DNA of 64,000 bases from Norana najaformis (taxonomy: Eukaryota > Annelida > Clitellata > Crassiclitellata > Hormogastridae), in contig OZ029916.1 of NCBI GenBank assembly GCA_964023275.1, forward strand, positions 24,442,953-24,506,952. The letters are read 5' to 3'. A model generated the notes under the pieces. That model was not told the DNA's origin. It ran no database searches and was given only the letters and a program-made list of their open reading frames with translations. Below, piece after piece: positions 44,187 through 55,004 of this stretch. Position numbers and translations under genes: made by a program. The first letter of the stretch is position 1. Every line of letters begins with the position of its first letter.

Positions 44187-44405
44187 CATCATCATCATCA
44201 TCATCATTATTTGCGTTGTCGTTGATGATGATGATGATGATGACGATGATGATGCTGACTGTCACGAGCTAGTCGCTCAGAAGCAAGTCTTAAATAAAAT
44301 TTTATAACTTTCTCTCTCGTATCTTTGCAACGGTCTTTTCATACAGCCATGGCTTCGACTTCTAGACTGTCATCCTGCACCATATATTATCATATAACCA
44401 AGTAA
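44187..44405 (+). repeat. Direct repeat, copy B
   Basis: High identity to copy A at 43,218, with GACTGTCACGAGCTAGTCGC and the same TTTGCAACGGTCTTTTCATA block. Confidence 0.85.
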
Positions 44406-44879
44406 GTGGGACCTGCCCACCTCTTGGTCCTGTCATTATGCTCCCTCTTTTTAAGACAACATTCCGGGCCAAAACTTTACAAATAATATTTACAGTACAT
44501 TGGCTTACAGAACCCGACCAATAGCACATAACCGTAAAAAGGAATCAAAGGTATGGCGGTACAAACCAAAAAAGCCATATATTTACAGACATAAGTGCTA
44601 TTTAAGCAAACATCTTTAACCTAAGCAGTCCATATTAAATTATGCTAAGACAGGTAAACACAAGCTAACCAAGCCTGCCTTAACAAACCAACTTGCTAAA
44701 TAGGTCACACAAGCATAATATAAGAAACTCTCATACTGAGGCTACTTTTGATAATAGTCTTGAAATTGCATCACAATTTTTGTTCAACACGCCACTCCAA
44801 TGCTTAACTTCAATTTAAAACGGTTGCAAAGGCAATGCACAACCAGTTAACCTAGAACTGTTGGGTGCACATGTGGTTT

Positions 44880-46105
44880 AGTATTTCAGTAGATTATGAT
44901 CAGTGTACAAGATTATTTTGGCTCCAGATCAAAATGCTCAAACCTTTGCGAAGGAAAAATAACAGCATAACTTTCTTTTTCTATAGTGGTCCACTTTTTC
45001 TGTGTATCAGACAATCTACAAATGCAATAGGTCTTTCAGAACCATTCTTAAGTTGAGCTAAAGAAAACCCTACTGCATAACTGAATGCATCTGCCTGAAT
45101 AATAAAATGCATATGAAAATCAGGTGCAACCAAAACTTGATAACTATTCAAAGCTTGTTTTAACTTAAAAGCCTCATATGCCTTGCCATGAAGCTCATGA
45201 TCAACCAAAGATTTGCCCTTAGTTAAGTCCGTTACATGCAACGCAGCATTTGCATAATTAGCGATGAATGACCTATAATGCCCTGCCAAACCCAGAAACT
45301 GTTCGAGTTCCTTCTTGGTGGTTGGTGATGGGATATTCTGAATAGCAGTTTTTTGTCCTGGTTACTTCTTTAATCCCAGAACCAAGCAAATGACCAAGCC
45401 ACGTAACTTTAGGCTTACAAAACACTCATTTAGCAAGTTCCACTGTCAATCCAGAACTATTAACTGAAGCAAAAACACCTTCCAAATGCTTTAATTGATA
45501 CTTGTAAGATCTAGAAAAAAAAACAGCAAAGACATCAGTGTAAGTAAGCATCTGCGTAATCAACATGAGGTTCTAAAATCTTATTAGCAATCCTTCGATA
45601 AGTTGCACTTGCCCCCTTCAGTCCAAAAAGCATTCTCAACCACTGATACATTCCTCTGTGAGTTATGAATGCTGTTAAGTCCGTTGAGCCTCCCTCTATG
45701 GGAACCTGCTGATGAACAATCAAGTGTCGTAATGTAATAAGCACTTGCTGCTTGATTAATCAAATCCTCAGTATGACACATAGGAAACCATCCGTTACAG
45801 TAAACGAATTCGGTTCACGCAAATCACAACATAATCGAAGACTTTTACCGTCGGCTTTTTTCACACAAACAATACGATGAGCCCATGGACTATTTGACTC
45901 TTCAACCAGTCCACCAGCCAACAGTTGATCGATTTGGCGGTCAACCTCCTGTTTAAAAAGTTGGAAATTCTATAAGGCTTCTGTCTATATGGACCGACTT
46001 TCCCTTGCAAGTGTATCGAAAGAGTTCCCACCTTGTATAATCCCAGTTGGTCATCAAAAACTGCATTAGGATCCAGTCTCTTCCCCTTATCTCTTTCTGC
46101 CGTCT
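44880..46105 (-). mobile_element. Decayed Ty3/Gypsy retrotransposon, reverse transcriptase/RNase H region
   Basis: On the minus strand, in several frames separated by stops and frameshifts: QEVDRQIDQLLAGGLVEESN and SPWAHRIVCVKKADGKSLRL, then DLTAFITHRGMYQWLRMLFG and LKGASATYRRIANKI, then TTKKELEQFLGLAGHYRSFI and FIIQADAFSYAVGFSLAQL. These are the ordered RT and RNase H motifs of Ty3/Gypsy pol. The YxDD catalytic box has degenerated (HVDYADAYLH followed by a stop). No LTRs, integrase or gag were recognised, so it is a dead fragment. Confidence 0.9.
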
Positions 46106-47379
46106 AAATTTTGACAAGGGGTAACGCGACCGCGTCTTTTCCAGAGTTTCGCACAACCTGTTATCTTCCAGCTATTGTGACTTACTTAGACCGTCTCGCG
46201 ACAGATTGGGCCCGAGCCCTGCCGAGTCAGCCAGAAATCAGACAGATTGGTTTGTTTCGGTTGCGATGTTCTCAGGAGTACATTGGCCAGTTTTTCTTTA
46301 CGGGGTCAGTGGGGTAGCCTCCGTAACTTTCGTACTCGTTTCACACAAACCTATGCTTATTTCTTACGAACGAGTCCTTCCTCGGGTTCTGTTCGACCTC
46401 GACGACCCAACCGTCTTACAGACCGCCAAGCGATTTATGGCAGAGTGGGCCCTCGCCCTGCCGAATCCGCGCCGTCAGCCCGGAACCAGACAGAGGTTGT
46501 CCCTCCGGGAACGCACAGACTTTCTTTTGTCCGTATATTTGTATCGTAACCGGGATCGTATCAAACATGGGCATCTGCGGACGTCACCTTCGTCCGTATA
46601 AATAACGCTATGAATTCGCTCAGAAACACTTCGACTCGTACACGTGAAGGCTCGCAACCATCCTTCACTCTCGTATATGTAAAGGCACGCAACCATCATG
46701 CACGACACAGGCACTGCAGCACACGACACTTCTTATTCAACTGATCTGCCCTGTATTGCTTACATAGTGGCCAGCTTAATCGCATAGAAATAAAGGTGTC
46801 TTAATGTCACTGATTACGTGCAATAAAAACATTTAAGGACCAATATACAGTTACACAATTTGTTTGCATTATTTTAATTAAAGTATAAAGTCTACACGGC
46901 CTAATAATTAAATTATTATTACATTCAGCTTACATTTAATTTAAGTAAATTATATCTATAAACAATCCTATGCAGCTAAGCCAGCCTAACTGTACACACG
47001 AGTGTAGCATTTCGTTGCTACTTAAAGCGCGTCATAGCTACTCCAGCCTCTTTCCAACACACCCGCCTTGTGGCCGATCTGCCACACGATGGAGAAAGAA
47101 TTGCATTTGACCATGCAAAATAATATTTGATATGCCATCAGTGGTGAAGGTCTTGGCCGAGGTACCACCTAGGGCGCTTCGCGAGGTGGACAGGCTCAGC
47201 AGGAACCCTGAAACAGCTGGCTAACGTGGGCGGCAACGCCGCCTCTGGTGCCACAAGGATATCAGAGCCAGTCCCAAGCCTGGAACTCATTTCATAGAGA
47301 AGTGCAAGGGTCGAACGGATGGGTGCAGATACTCCGTTCATAAAGGAAACAGACGAAGGAAATCCAATGCAATGAAATG
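46106..47379. other. Intergenic, partly GC-richer, no gene seen
   Basis: Two imperfect related segments (46,205-46,240 and 46,440-46,490) share GGGCCC...GCCCTGCCGA and AACCAGACAG-like words. Open frames over 46,111-46,601 in three frames are unrecognised. It could include worn flanks of the Gypsy element. Confidence 0.4.
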
Positions 47380-47550
47380 GGAGACGAGAAAGACCTAACA
47401 GGGAGTGGACAGATGATATAAGGGATTGGTGTAAGCAAGACTTGCACGCCTTGATAAGAATAGCACAAGTTCGGGAACTGTGGAGACAAGTGACAATGCT
47501 TGCAGTGGACACCCACAGGCTCTCGGCCCATGGATCATGATGATGATGAT
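47380..47550 (+). mobile_element. LINE 3' coding end with ATG-repeat tail
   Basis: The frame RPNREWTDDIRDWCKQDLHA continuing LIRIAQVRELWRQVTMLAVD and ending SAHGS with a stop resembles the common LINE end RPRxRWxDDIxxW...A.DRxxWR, followed by HG. A (ATG)n tail follows directly (47,535-47,560), as expected for retrotransposed 3' ends. The 5' part is not recognisable. Confidence 0.7.
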
Positions 47551-47639
47551 GATGATGACAATCTAATAACTTCTACAGCGCCACAGCCTCCATCGCTGGT
47601 CGATTGTTTAGCTTCTTATTCTAACCTTTAACTAAATCT

Positions 47640-48689
47640 CTAAAGTTTGCTCCTATGACTTCGTTTTGACTGCAATTTCGACAATCCATTGTTCCTGGAT
47701 CTACGTATGAAATAGGCGATAGAAGCCACCAATATCAAGACCACAGCCACCGCCAGAGGGATGAGTACATATCGACACTTGTAGACAAAAATTGCAAGCT
47801 TGGCATCCCAGCGATGCCACGAATTTCCCACCAGATGGCCTAGGATATCCGCTGCGAGAACTTCCTTTGGAATCACTCCTATCTGCTCAGGTAGTCCTTT
47901 ACTTCGGTAATCGTTCAGGCGGTGCGTCAGGTACATGGGTCCCGTGGTAAACATCACCGTAGCATACGGTACAACGTACCAGCGGTTCGAATCAGCCAGA
48001 TTCTCGGTAACGTATTTCCAGAATGGATGGTTGGCCTTCGAGGACATGAACCCATTTGTGACCCCAGTCGGAACTGTCTCAGCCAACACCACATCAAAGT
48101 TTGTATAATTCGACAGTCCGACATCCAACGGGACCTTGCAGGTGTAATCGAGGTCTAGGTAGATTCCACCGTAGCGAAGTAAGAGAAAGTACCGAACGGC
48201 GTCAACGCGTTGAATTGGGTAAGTGTACTTACAGTACGTATTTAGAAACCATGGGTACTCTGTTGCCAGGAAGTCCTGAAGTTCCGCATCCGTCCAGTGG
48301 CAGTATCCAAATTCTGGATTGTTCTTCTTACAGCTTGTGACTCCTTCCTCCCAACGGTCGGGGACATTCATGTCCTTCCAAGTCCGATGGATCAGTTTTG
48401 GATAGGGAAGTTTTCCTGCGCGAAGAGCTTTTGGTAACCGAGAAACTTCAAACCTACGTTTCCGTGAAGCAACGTTGTCCGCGTAGGAACAGTTCTTTCG
48501 AAAGATTCGCCTCATATTGGAGGAAGGTTCTCGAAGGTCTGAGCTGAGGTCTGGTGTTCGAGAGGTATCCAGAACCCGATACACGGCCAAAGTTACCATA
48601 ATCACGATGAAAGTGCCCAGTACCAGATAGTTTGACCTATTCATTGAAAACTTTCTTTTAATCTCACTCAAAGAAAAATCGGATTTCAT
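47640..48689 (-). CDS. GT32 (DXD) glycosyltransferase, paralogue 1
   Basis: A single-exon frame of 349 residues from ATG 48687-48689 to its stop. It belongs to the Gly_transf_sug (GT32) family, which includes yeast Och1 and the IPC mannosyltransferases Sur1/Csh1. Order: short cytosolic N-terminus, membrane anchor (about 21-42), PKLIHRTWKDM (family IPKxIHQxW), AVRYFLLLRYGGIYLDLDYT with the metal-binding DLD at about 179-181, then a second hydrophobic helix (about 306-328) and a basic tail. This N- and C-terminal membrane layout matches Sur1-type enzymes. Likely reaction: nucleotide-sugar-dependent transfer to a lipid or glycan in the Golgi lumen; the acceptor is unknown. A longer frame upstream starts only with GTG; a possible acceptor TTTCAG lies just upstream, so a 5' UTR intron is possible. 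Confidence 0.88.
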   Translation of the reverse strand: MKSDFSLSEIKRKFSMNRSNYLVLGTFIVIMVTLAVYRVLDTSRTPDLSSDLREPSSNMRRIFRKNCSYADNVASRKRRFEVSRLPKALRAGKLPYPKLIHRTWKDMNVPDRWEEGVTSCKKNNPEFGYCHWTDAELQDFLATEYPWFLNTYCKYTYPIQRVDAVRYFLLLRYGGIYLDLDYTCKVPLDVGLSNYTNFDVVLAETVPTGVTNGFMSSKANHPFWKYVTENLADSNRWYVVPYATVMFTTGPMYLTHRLNDYRSKGLPEQIGVIPKEVLAADILGHLVGNSWHRWDAKLAIFVYKCRYVLIPLAVAVVLILVASIAYFIRRSRNNGLSKLQSKRSHRSKL

Positions 48690-49029
48690 GACATGAAAAT
48701 AATTCGTCTCAGTACCTTTATGTAGCGCCACTCAACACTCAGCTGAAAATTAGAAGATCGTTTGCACACTTAAGGACAATCAAATGTAACGACGCAGAAG
48801 TTTAGCCACATATTTTCATGTGCCAATACTGAGAAAATTAAATGACTCACACTAAACACTTGAGGGGCTTGAGCACACTGTCATTCATTCGTTATCTGCA
48901 AATTGACCGACTTTGACCCGACTTCTCATCGTCCGAGGCGTATTTGTTTACCTTATCGGTCTATAGGGACAGGTTCAACCGCTCAGCCGTCACTCTGTTT
49001 CTGTTTGGTATAAATTATAGTGGAAAGGC
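48690..49029. promoter_or_regulatory. 5' flank of GT32 paralogue 1
   Basis: Contains a TAGCGCC word at 48,722-48,728 and an acceptor-like TTTTCAG (minus strand, about 48,742-48,748). No TATA box could be assigned with confidence. Confidence 0.3.
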
Positions 49030-49450
49030 TTTCAATATGGATCCCTAAGAAATTATAATATTACGTGGTACAAAAGTTATTGAGTGGGTAGTTTCATTTA
49101 TTTCATGCATTATTTGGCCTAAGTTATTCCACAAAGTTAAGTGAATGATTGCTTTATCTAAATACCGTTACACGAATGAAAATTGAAATACTTTTCTCAA
49201 GAAATACCGAAAGTGGCTCTTATTACACAACCAGGTATGAAACATTCGGGTCGACAATGAAGCCTCAGATTCCACGCAAAGTGCAACACCAAAACAAACC
49301 GAAATTTGTAGTTGGAAGGTGAAACAATCTGTAAGTGAATGCAATGTGAACGCATCAACAACGTCGCGTGAAGCAAATTCCAACACAGGATGAGGAATGA
49401 ACTCCAATCCGCCGATATTGAAGAAATGAAGACGAAGACTCAATCTGATT
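49030..49450 (-). repeat. Outer direct repeat, left copy
   Basis: Shared with 55,005-55,440: AAGAAATTATAAT, GTGGTACAAA, TTTATTTCATGCATTA, ATACCGAAAGTGGCTCTTAT and GTGAAACAATCTGTAAGTGA occur in the same order. On the minus strand both copies can be read as SLTDCF...ALCVESEA...NKSHFRYF, so the ancestor may have been coding. The family is not recognised. Confidence 0.75.
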
Positions 49451-51138
49451 AATTATTGTTTAAAAAAAAACTAGTTCAGAGGTAGAAAATTTCACATCAC
49501 TGACTCTTCGGCTCTGAAGAGGTGGTTCAACTAGCAGAGGACGTTCGGTCTCATCCGACGATGCAAATTCCGAATCAGAAATGACCTACGGGTTAAAAGG
49601 TCATTTCCCCGTCACTCGACATCAATGGACTGCATTTATACCTTGTGCATTAGACATACAGGCATTATAGAAGCTTAAAATTACAATTGCTTGGCAGAGC
49701 TGCAATATTTTGAGTGTAGGACACGTGTGCACAGAAAATAAGATTTTTCCTATAAAGACTGAGCTTCACAGTAGCAATGAAATTTTCAAGTCACAGATTG
49801 AACAGTTTCTCATTCATCCAGATGTTCTTTGGCACTCATAAAATGCTTCCAGCATACGGCACCCTCCCAGAGTTTACTTTCACTCGCATTTTCGTTAAAA
49901 TTGTCAGCAGAGGAACGTAATTGCTAGTCACATTAACACAGCATAATCGTTGCACCAGCCTTATGTTTCTCTCGTTAAACAAACAGTTTTTAAGGTTCCT
50001 GCACAGCGTTGAACCATGTTTCATCCATGCATGCGAATGTCACATTCTCTACTGCTTGTTAAAGTTTTATCAACACAATCTGTTGCAGCAACTACAAATC
50101 TCATGAACAAGTTGATGGTTAATCCAGCAGCTGTTGCGAGAGATGTTGCATCTAAAGTTAGCAGGCTCACATCATCGTAGAGCAATAAACTACGACGGAG
50201 CAATTCTTTTCCTAAAGACTGCGTCTCTTGTTGAATCGACGTTTTTGATGTTATTTTGTTTCGTAACCTTGTGCTCAAGGCTCAACAGTGATGTTCTTGT
50301 ATGAGGGCATAAAATTCAGATTCCATTAGATGAATGTTCTCAGCCATATTCTTCTCCATGTCTTGAGACAAGTCACAAGACTCTCTTAACAATTTCTTGC
50401 CGACATGAGCTCGTAAGCTCTTCCCCTGGAACAGTCTGAGTGGGGTAAATCTGGAAACGCTGAACACCCAGTGTCTGACTTGTATCTGCTTGCAGTGCAC
50501 TTTTCATGTTGTCTACCAGCCATTTCTCCCGTTGAAATCCGGGATGTTCCGGTCGTTTTCTTTACAAATTTGTACTTCCGTCTCGACTTTGATCTTACTG
50601 TTGTCGACTTTTTTTAACCAAGGTTAATGCTGATAGGCTATTGATATTTTGGCTGTCGTCTTTGTCACGATTTAAAAATTGAAAAATGTACTAAACGAAT
50701 GTGCACAACAGATAAATGAAACAAGACTGCACTTGTATATAAGAGTGGTCACAATATAATATGCAGTATGTATGCTGGATCAAGTTATCCAAAAGTCTTA
50801 TTAAAAGTCTTTCCTGTAGTAAATGGATTTAGAAAATATTGAAGTTAGGCTATAGAGAGCTTAATCTGATACTTCGTGAAAGCACATCTCCCCAGCTTTG
50901 GTAAAATTATTCGGATTCACTGTACACGAAGAAAACCCCGATGCTCTTTAGCGTCTCAACATTCGGCTCAACATAATCAGGCCGAGGGGTATTACTTTTC
51001 TCGTGGCTTAAACGTATTAAAGCTGCGTAGAACTGCAGGCATTTACTGTCCGCACAGGTTCACCTTTATCTAATTCCATGTATAGCCTAATGGATGGGAA
51101 ACGTTAAAGTTATTTTTTATCCAAGTATATACATTCTT
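49451..51138. other. Intergenic; worn, possibly once-coding minus-strand sequence
   Basis: Minus-strand frames at 49,836-50,024, 50,021-50,278 and 50,282-50,500 follow one another with stops and shifts, as in a decayed ORF. I could not match them to a family. No gene is called. Confidence 0.35.
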
Positions 51139-51548
51139 TTTCGAATGTTGTGAATCTCTTGTTTAAAACACTTCACCTTTAACTGATTATTTTAATGATT
51201 TAGCCTGTCATTCACTGCCAAAACACGTGTTTGAGTATAGCTGTCTGAAAACGAAGCAGTTAAGGAATCATAAATTAAACAATATAGGCTCTAAGCGCGT
51301 AACTTATGGCACTTTTTATCGTGGACAGTAGAAGAGACTAATTATACTGAATCGCGGAAACGACAATTATAATGTGATGAACCCAGACTCGAATTTATAG
51401 AAAACCGAGGGCCCTCTGACAGCCTGAAATGAGAAAGTATATAAAAGTATGTTCGAGTAATTCTGCTTCAAGCAAAGAAAATTGCAGCTACGCTGGAGAT
51501 CGTGTTGCTAATAAACTGTCATTTTAAACGTCCTAAAATAATCGAATC
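51139..51548 (+). repeat. LTR-like direct repeat, left copy
   Basis: About 400 bases repeated at 53,222-53,634 in the same orientation with roughly one change per ten bases. Starts TGTTGTGAAT. Internal blocks include TTAGCCTGTCATTCACTGCC, CTCTAAGCGCGTAACTTATG, GCACTTTTTATCGTGGACAG and CGACAATTATAATGTG. Near the right end it has TATATAAAA (about 51,438) and GCTAATAAAC about 25 bases before the end. A TATA-like box, an AATAAA signal close to the 3' border and a TG start are what an LTR would show. No primer-binding site follows. Confidence 0.65.
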
Positions 51549-51572
51549 TTACGGTTATAATTTAGCTATGTC

Positions 51573-52577
51573 TCACAATCTACAGTTACGAAACAGCAAT
51601 ACGATAAAGAATATTAAAAAAACGAGTATGTAGCGCCATCTGTAACACTGAATCCAGATGTGTCTCTTCCAACTGCGCCACGGACTTCGGGATTTAGATT
51701 CTGATATGATTCTGGTGATTGTTTTCAGTGGAATGATTGCAATGCGACTAGAGTTCGCCCTGCTAAGACTAGTCGAATAGGTCTCGTGACAACTGGTCAG
51801 ATGCATTCTGCCTGTGCTATGCATTACGGTGTCATATGCTAGACCGTACCAAATGTTCGAATTGGGCAAATTGTCTGTAACGTGGTGCCAGAACGGCTGT
51901 CTTGGCCGGGACAGAATGAAGTCGTTAGCCAGACCTGCAGCGGGCGAATTCTTTTCGACAAGAACGACATCGAAAGACGAGAAACTGTCCAGGAATTTGT
52001 TGAATGGAAAGTTGCAATCGTGATCAAGATCCAGGTACAGTCCTCCGAAGTGGTTGACGATGAAGTATCGTGTGACGTCTAGGCGTTGGGTAGGATATCG
52101 GTAGCTGAGATAGGTCGGAAGAAACGACGGGTATTCGCTGGCGATGAACTTGTCCATATCAATCGCCGTCCAATCACATAAATAGTACCCGACATCCCTT
52201 TGGTTACAGTCCGGTGCTCCACTCGTCCATTCTTCTGGTGTGGGGTCTTCCTCTTTCAAAGTTCTGTGCAAGATTCGAGGAATTGGCTCCTCCTTGGAAA
52301 AGTGGCTTGAAAAGTCGAGGACACCAAAGGTAACCTTGCCTTCGCCCGTGAAGAAATAGCATTGTTTCTGGAAGTCATTCGACCTGTGCTGGTTGTGGTG
52401 GAAAGTGATGCCTTTCGGGAAATGGAGGCATCTGTTCTCAGCGCGGCGTCCTTTCGATGCGGTCTCGAATATGGCGACGAGGCACAGAAACAGCATGCCT
52501 ATGATCACAAACAACAGCAGAAAACCATCATGACATCTCAGTGTTCGGCTGACAGAGATGGCGATGTACACTGGCAT
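51573..52577 (-). CDS. GT32 (DXD) glycosyltransferase, paralogue 2
   Basis: A single-exon frame of 334 residues from ATG 52575-52577 to TGA 51573-51575. It has the same family and plan as the paralogue at 47.6 kb: membrane anchor (about 18-38), IPRILHRTLKEE, WTAIDMDKFIASEYPSFL, VTRYFIVNHFGGLYLDLDHD with the DLD metal site at about 183-185, and a hydrophobic C-terminal helix (about 313-329) ending FRNCRL. Conserved cysteines before the DXD suggest a lumenal disulfide. Sequence identity to paralogue 1 is moderate, so the duplication is old. It is intact and enclosed by LTR-like repeats on both sides. Activity and acceptor are inferred from the family only. Confidence 0.88.
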   Translation of the reverse strand: MPVYIAISVSRTLRCHDGFLLLFVIIGMLFLCLVAIFETASKGRRAENRCLHFPKGITFHHNQHRSNDFQKQCYFFTGEGKVTFGVLDFSSHFSKEEPIPRILHRTLKEEDPTPEEWTSGAPDCNQRDVGYYLCDWTAIDMDKFIASEYPSFLPTYLSYRYPTQRLDVTRYFIVNHFGGLYLDLDHDCNFPFNKFLDSFSSFDVVLVEKNSPAAGLANDFILSRPRQPFWHHVTDNLPNSNIWYGLAYDTVMHSTGRMHLTSCHETYSTSLSRANSSRIAIIPLKTITRIISESKSRSPWRSWKRHIWIQCYRWRYILVFLIFFIVLLFRNCRL

Positions 52578-53221
52578 CGTCAAGTTCGCCTAATTGGCTA
52601 TAAACATCTTTATAGAATTTGGACAGAAAGGAATGAGGGCAGAACTAATCGGTGTTTGCGTAGACTACCTCCGGCTAATGTACTGCCTTTCTTGCTGATA
52701 AAATTAGAAAATAAACGACGTTGCCTAGTGAAAGCACAAACTCATTTGTGTACACTGTCGTTAGGTCAAGTCTCTTCATAACAATATATCATTCACCCAT
52801 ACACACAATCATGAAGCATGCACATCAACCAAAGTAAATAATAATGCAGCAATACACCGATATATCACCTTAGGGTAAAGGTCCGATTTAATAAAATTGT
52901 GCGCAAGCTTAGAGGCAGATGATAGCTATTCAGGCTCGAGACGAGTGTTGCATACACAACAATTCAAAGATAAGAAGAAAGTGCTACCGTGGACCCTGAA
53001 TACGAAAGCCGCAGTTGATCGTTTTATCACTGCTAGGCTTATGATAGTGATTCACTCACGCTACACATACACTTAGGATCTGGTTGGTAAAGTTCACGAT
53101 TATTTGCTGATAAGCGAGTACATTTTTATTAGCGCATGCAACCAAGGCCATCTAAATAGGAGCCTATTTAGAAGGCCGTGATATAACTGACCTGGTGAAG
53201 CAAATGAAATGACTGAAGCAG
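52578..53221. other. 5' flank of GT32 paralogue 2
   Basis: AT-rich sequence with no second gene. Contains the 32-base palindrome at 53,146-53,177. Confidence 0.4.
53146..53177. other. Short palindrome
   Basis: GGCCATCTAAATAGG and CCTATTTAGAAGGCC around a 2-base centre AG. The arms pair except for one A-A mismatch. It lies 45 bases left of the right LTR-like repeat. Confidence 0.9.
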
Positions 53222-53634
53222 ATGCCGAATGTTGTAAACCTCCTGTTTAAAACACTTCACCTTTAACTGGTTGTTTTAATTATTTAGCCTGTCATTCACT
53301 GCCAAAATACGAGTTTGAGTAGCTGTCTGAAATCGAAGCAGTTAAGGAATCATACATTAAGCAATGTAGGCTCTAAGCGCGTAACTTATGGCACTTTTTA
53401 TCGTGGACAGTAGAAGAGTCTAACTATAATATTATTGAATCGCGGGAACGACAATTATAATGTGGTGGACCCAGACCCAAATTTACAGAAAACCGAGGGC
53501 CTACTGAAGCCTGATATGAGAAAGTATTAGAAGTCTGTTCGAGTAATTCTAATTCTGCTTCAAGCAAGGAAATTTGCAGCTACGCTGGAGATCGTGTGGC
53601 TAATAAACCCATTTTCAGCGTCCTCATACAAAGA
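53222..53634 (+). repeat. LTR-like direct repeat, right copy
   Basis: Partner of the copy at 51,139, starting TGTTGTAAAC and ending near GCGTCCTCA. The TATATAAAA box of the left copy is worn here (TATTAGAAG), while GCTAATAAAC is kept. Confidence 0.65.
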
Positions 53635-54739
53635 TGGTTGGTGACCTGCAGGTCCACTGACAGTCCTGGGTCGTCGCTTCATACTGCATATATGTCTACG
53701 GCTATGATTTATGCCCATTTTTATTCGATTTAATCCAATACTCGTGTAGTCAATTTAAGGCCGAGGGCCTCTAATTCTCGAATTGGCCGCAGACCGCACT
53801 TAGCCGCTAAAAGTAGCCTACTGTAGTGGCAGGCCTATAAAGCCGTGGACTGTTGCTTATCGTCTCTGGTTCGCTTCCCTTTATGTCGCTTGCAGTCTGG
53901 ACTCTTGTCTGAAGTTATGACAGCACTTCACTGAAAATTCTAAAAATCATAGAGAACCTCAGGGCAGAGAAGTCTCCAAGAACAATACATATACAATACA
54001 TATAATATTACATCTATAATTCTATATATTTGTTAGGTGAGCCATAATTTGGTAGTTAGCATGCTGGACTCTCAAGAACGGTTTGGGTTTCAAATAGCCG
54101 ATAAGAAAGAAGGCATTGGGGATTTCTATTACACTTGCGCCATGTAGCGAACAGAGCTATAATGACCATACAGGCCGTTCACTGTGAGCGGAAATACTAG
54201 GCGACGAAGTACAGCGTGGCCACACGACTTCATGTGTCTGTCTGCCTGCCTGTCTGCCTTTATGTATGTCTATCAATCTGTCTGTCTGTCTGTCTGCCTG
54301 ACTGTCCATTTCTAATTGCCGAGAAAAATAAGATTCAACGATGTATCGTCAAATCAAGCTATCCCCTTAAAGCTAGTCCTAGAAATTTGTGACTCATCAG
54401 CGATGAAATTAGCAGCTGGACCTCAACAACTCAACAGTTGCTTGGTGGGAGAACAATTGAAATCGTCCGAAAAACGATAGTTAGGCCGGCTGTGAAAATT
54501 GCCAAGCACGTCGTCTTGCATATTCATTTCTTGGGATGGATTCAATCGTTTAGTTCTCGCTATCTCTCGCTTTGCTAAAATTCACTTCACTACTAACTCG
54601 GGCCTGGCAATTTGTAGACTCTCACGTAGGCAAGTCGGTTGGCTATCTGAAGACCTAGTTCTATTTTATTTATACTTGAAGGAGCAACGGATACTCAAAG
54701 TTAAAGGAAAATGATACATCTCGGTGCTAGCATGGTCAG
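53635..54739. other. Intergenic with a possible SINE and TGTC repeat
   Basis: TTGGTAGTTAGCATGCTGGA (54,050-54,070) followed by GGTTTGGGTTTCAAATAGCC resembles a worn tRNA-type A/B-box pair. A (TGTC/TGCC) microsatellite spans 54,235-54,305. No gene. Confidence 0.4.
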
Positions 54740-54885
54740 TACACGGGGTCCTTAAAGGGCGTGACGCCCATTCAAACAGGCAGCGGTGTTAAGGATTTCA
54801 CCTGATATATTCATTGAAAAATGAGCCGGGTCGAGGCCATCTGGTGGATATAGAAAAACACGTACATTTACAGTTATGTTTATAT
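54740..54885 (-). repeat. R1 repeat family, copy 5 (minus strand)
   Basis: Read on the minus strand: AAATGTACGTGTTTTTCTAT, ATGGCCTCGACCCGGCTC, ATTTTTCAATGAATATATCA, CCGCTGCCTGTTTGAATGGG and TCACGCCCTTTAAGGACCCC. This is the full order of R1 words. Confidence 0.65.
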
Positions 54886-55004
54886 GCTGCGAAAGGACTA
54901 TCTCTTTATATTTCGGACCTCAGGCAGTTTGCATTTAGTTTATGAGCGAATAAAAAGAGTTTTGAGCAAATATTTTGACTAATTTCATTTTGAAATCAGG
55001 AAAA

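Noticed and set aside
46111-46601. Three overlapping plus-strand frames of 68-131 codons
   Set aside because: GC-richer sequence opens all frames; none shows retroviral gag, protease or host motifs.
47640-48731. Longer start for GT32 paralogue 1 (and likewise for paralogue 2 at 52583)
   Set aside because: The longer frames begin with GTG or TTG, which are not normal animal start codons; the first ATG keeps a short cytosolic N-terminus and the membrane anchor.
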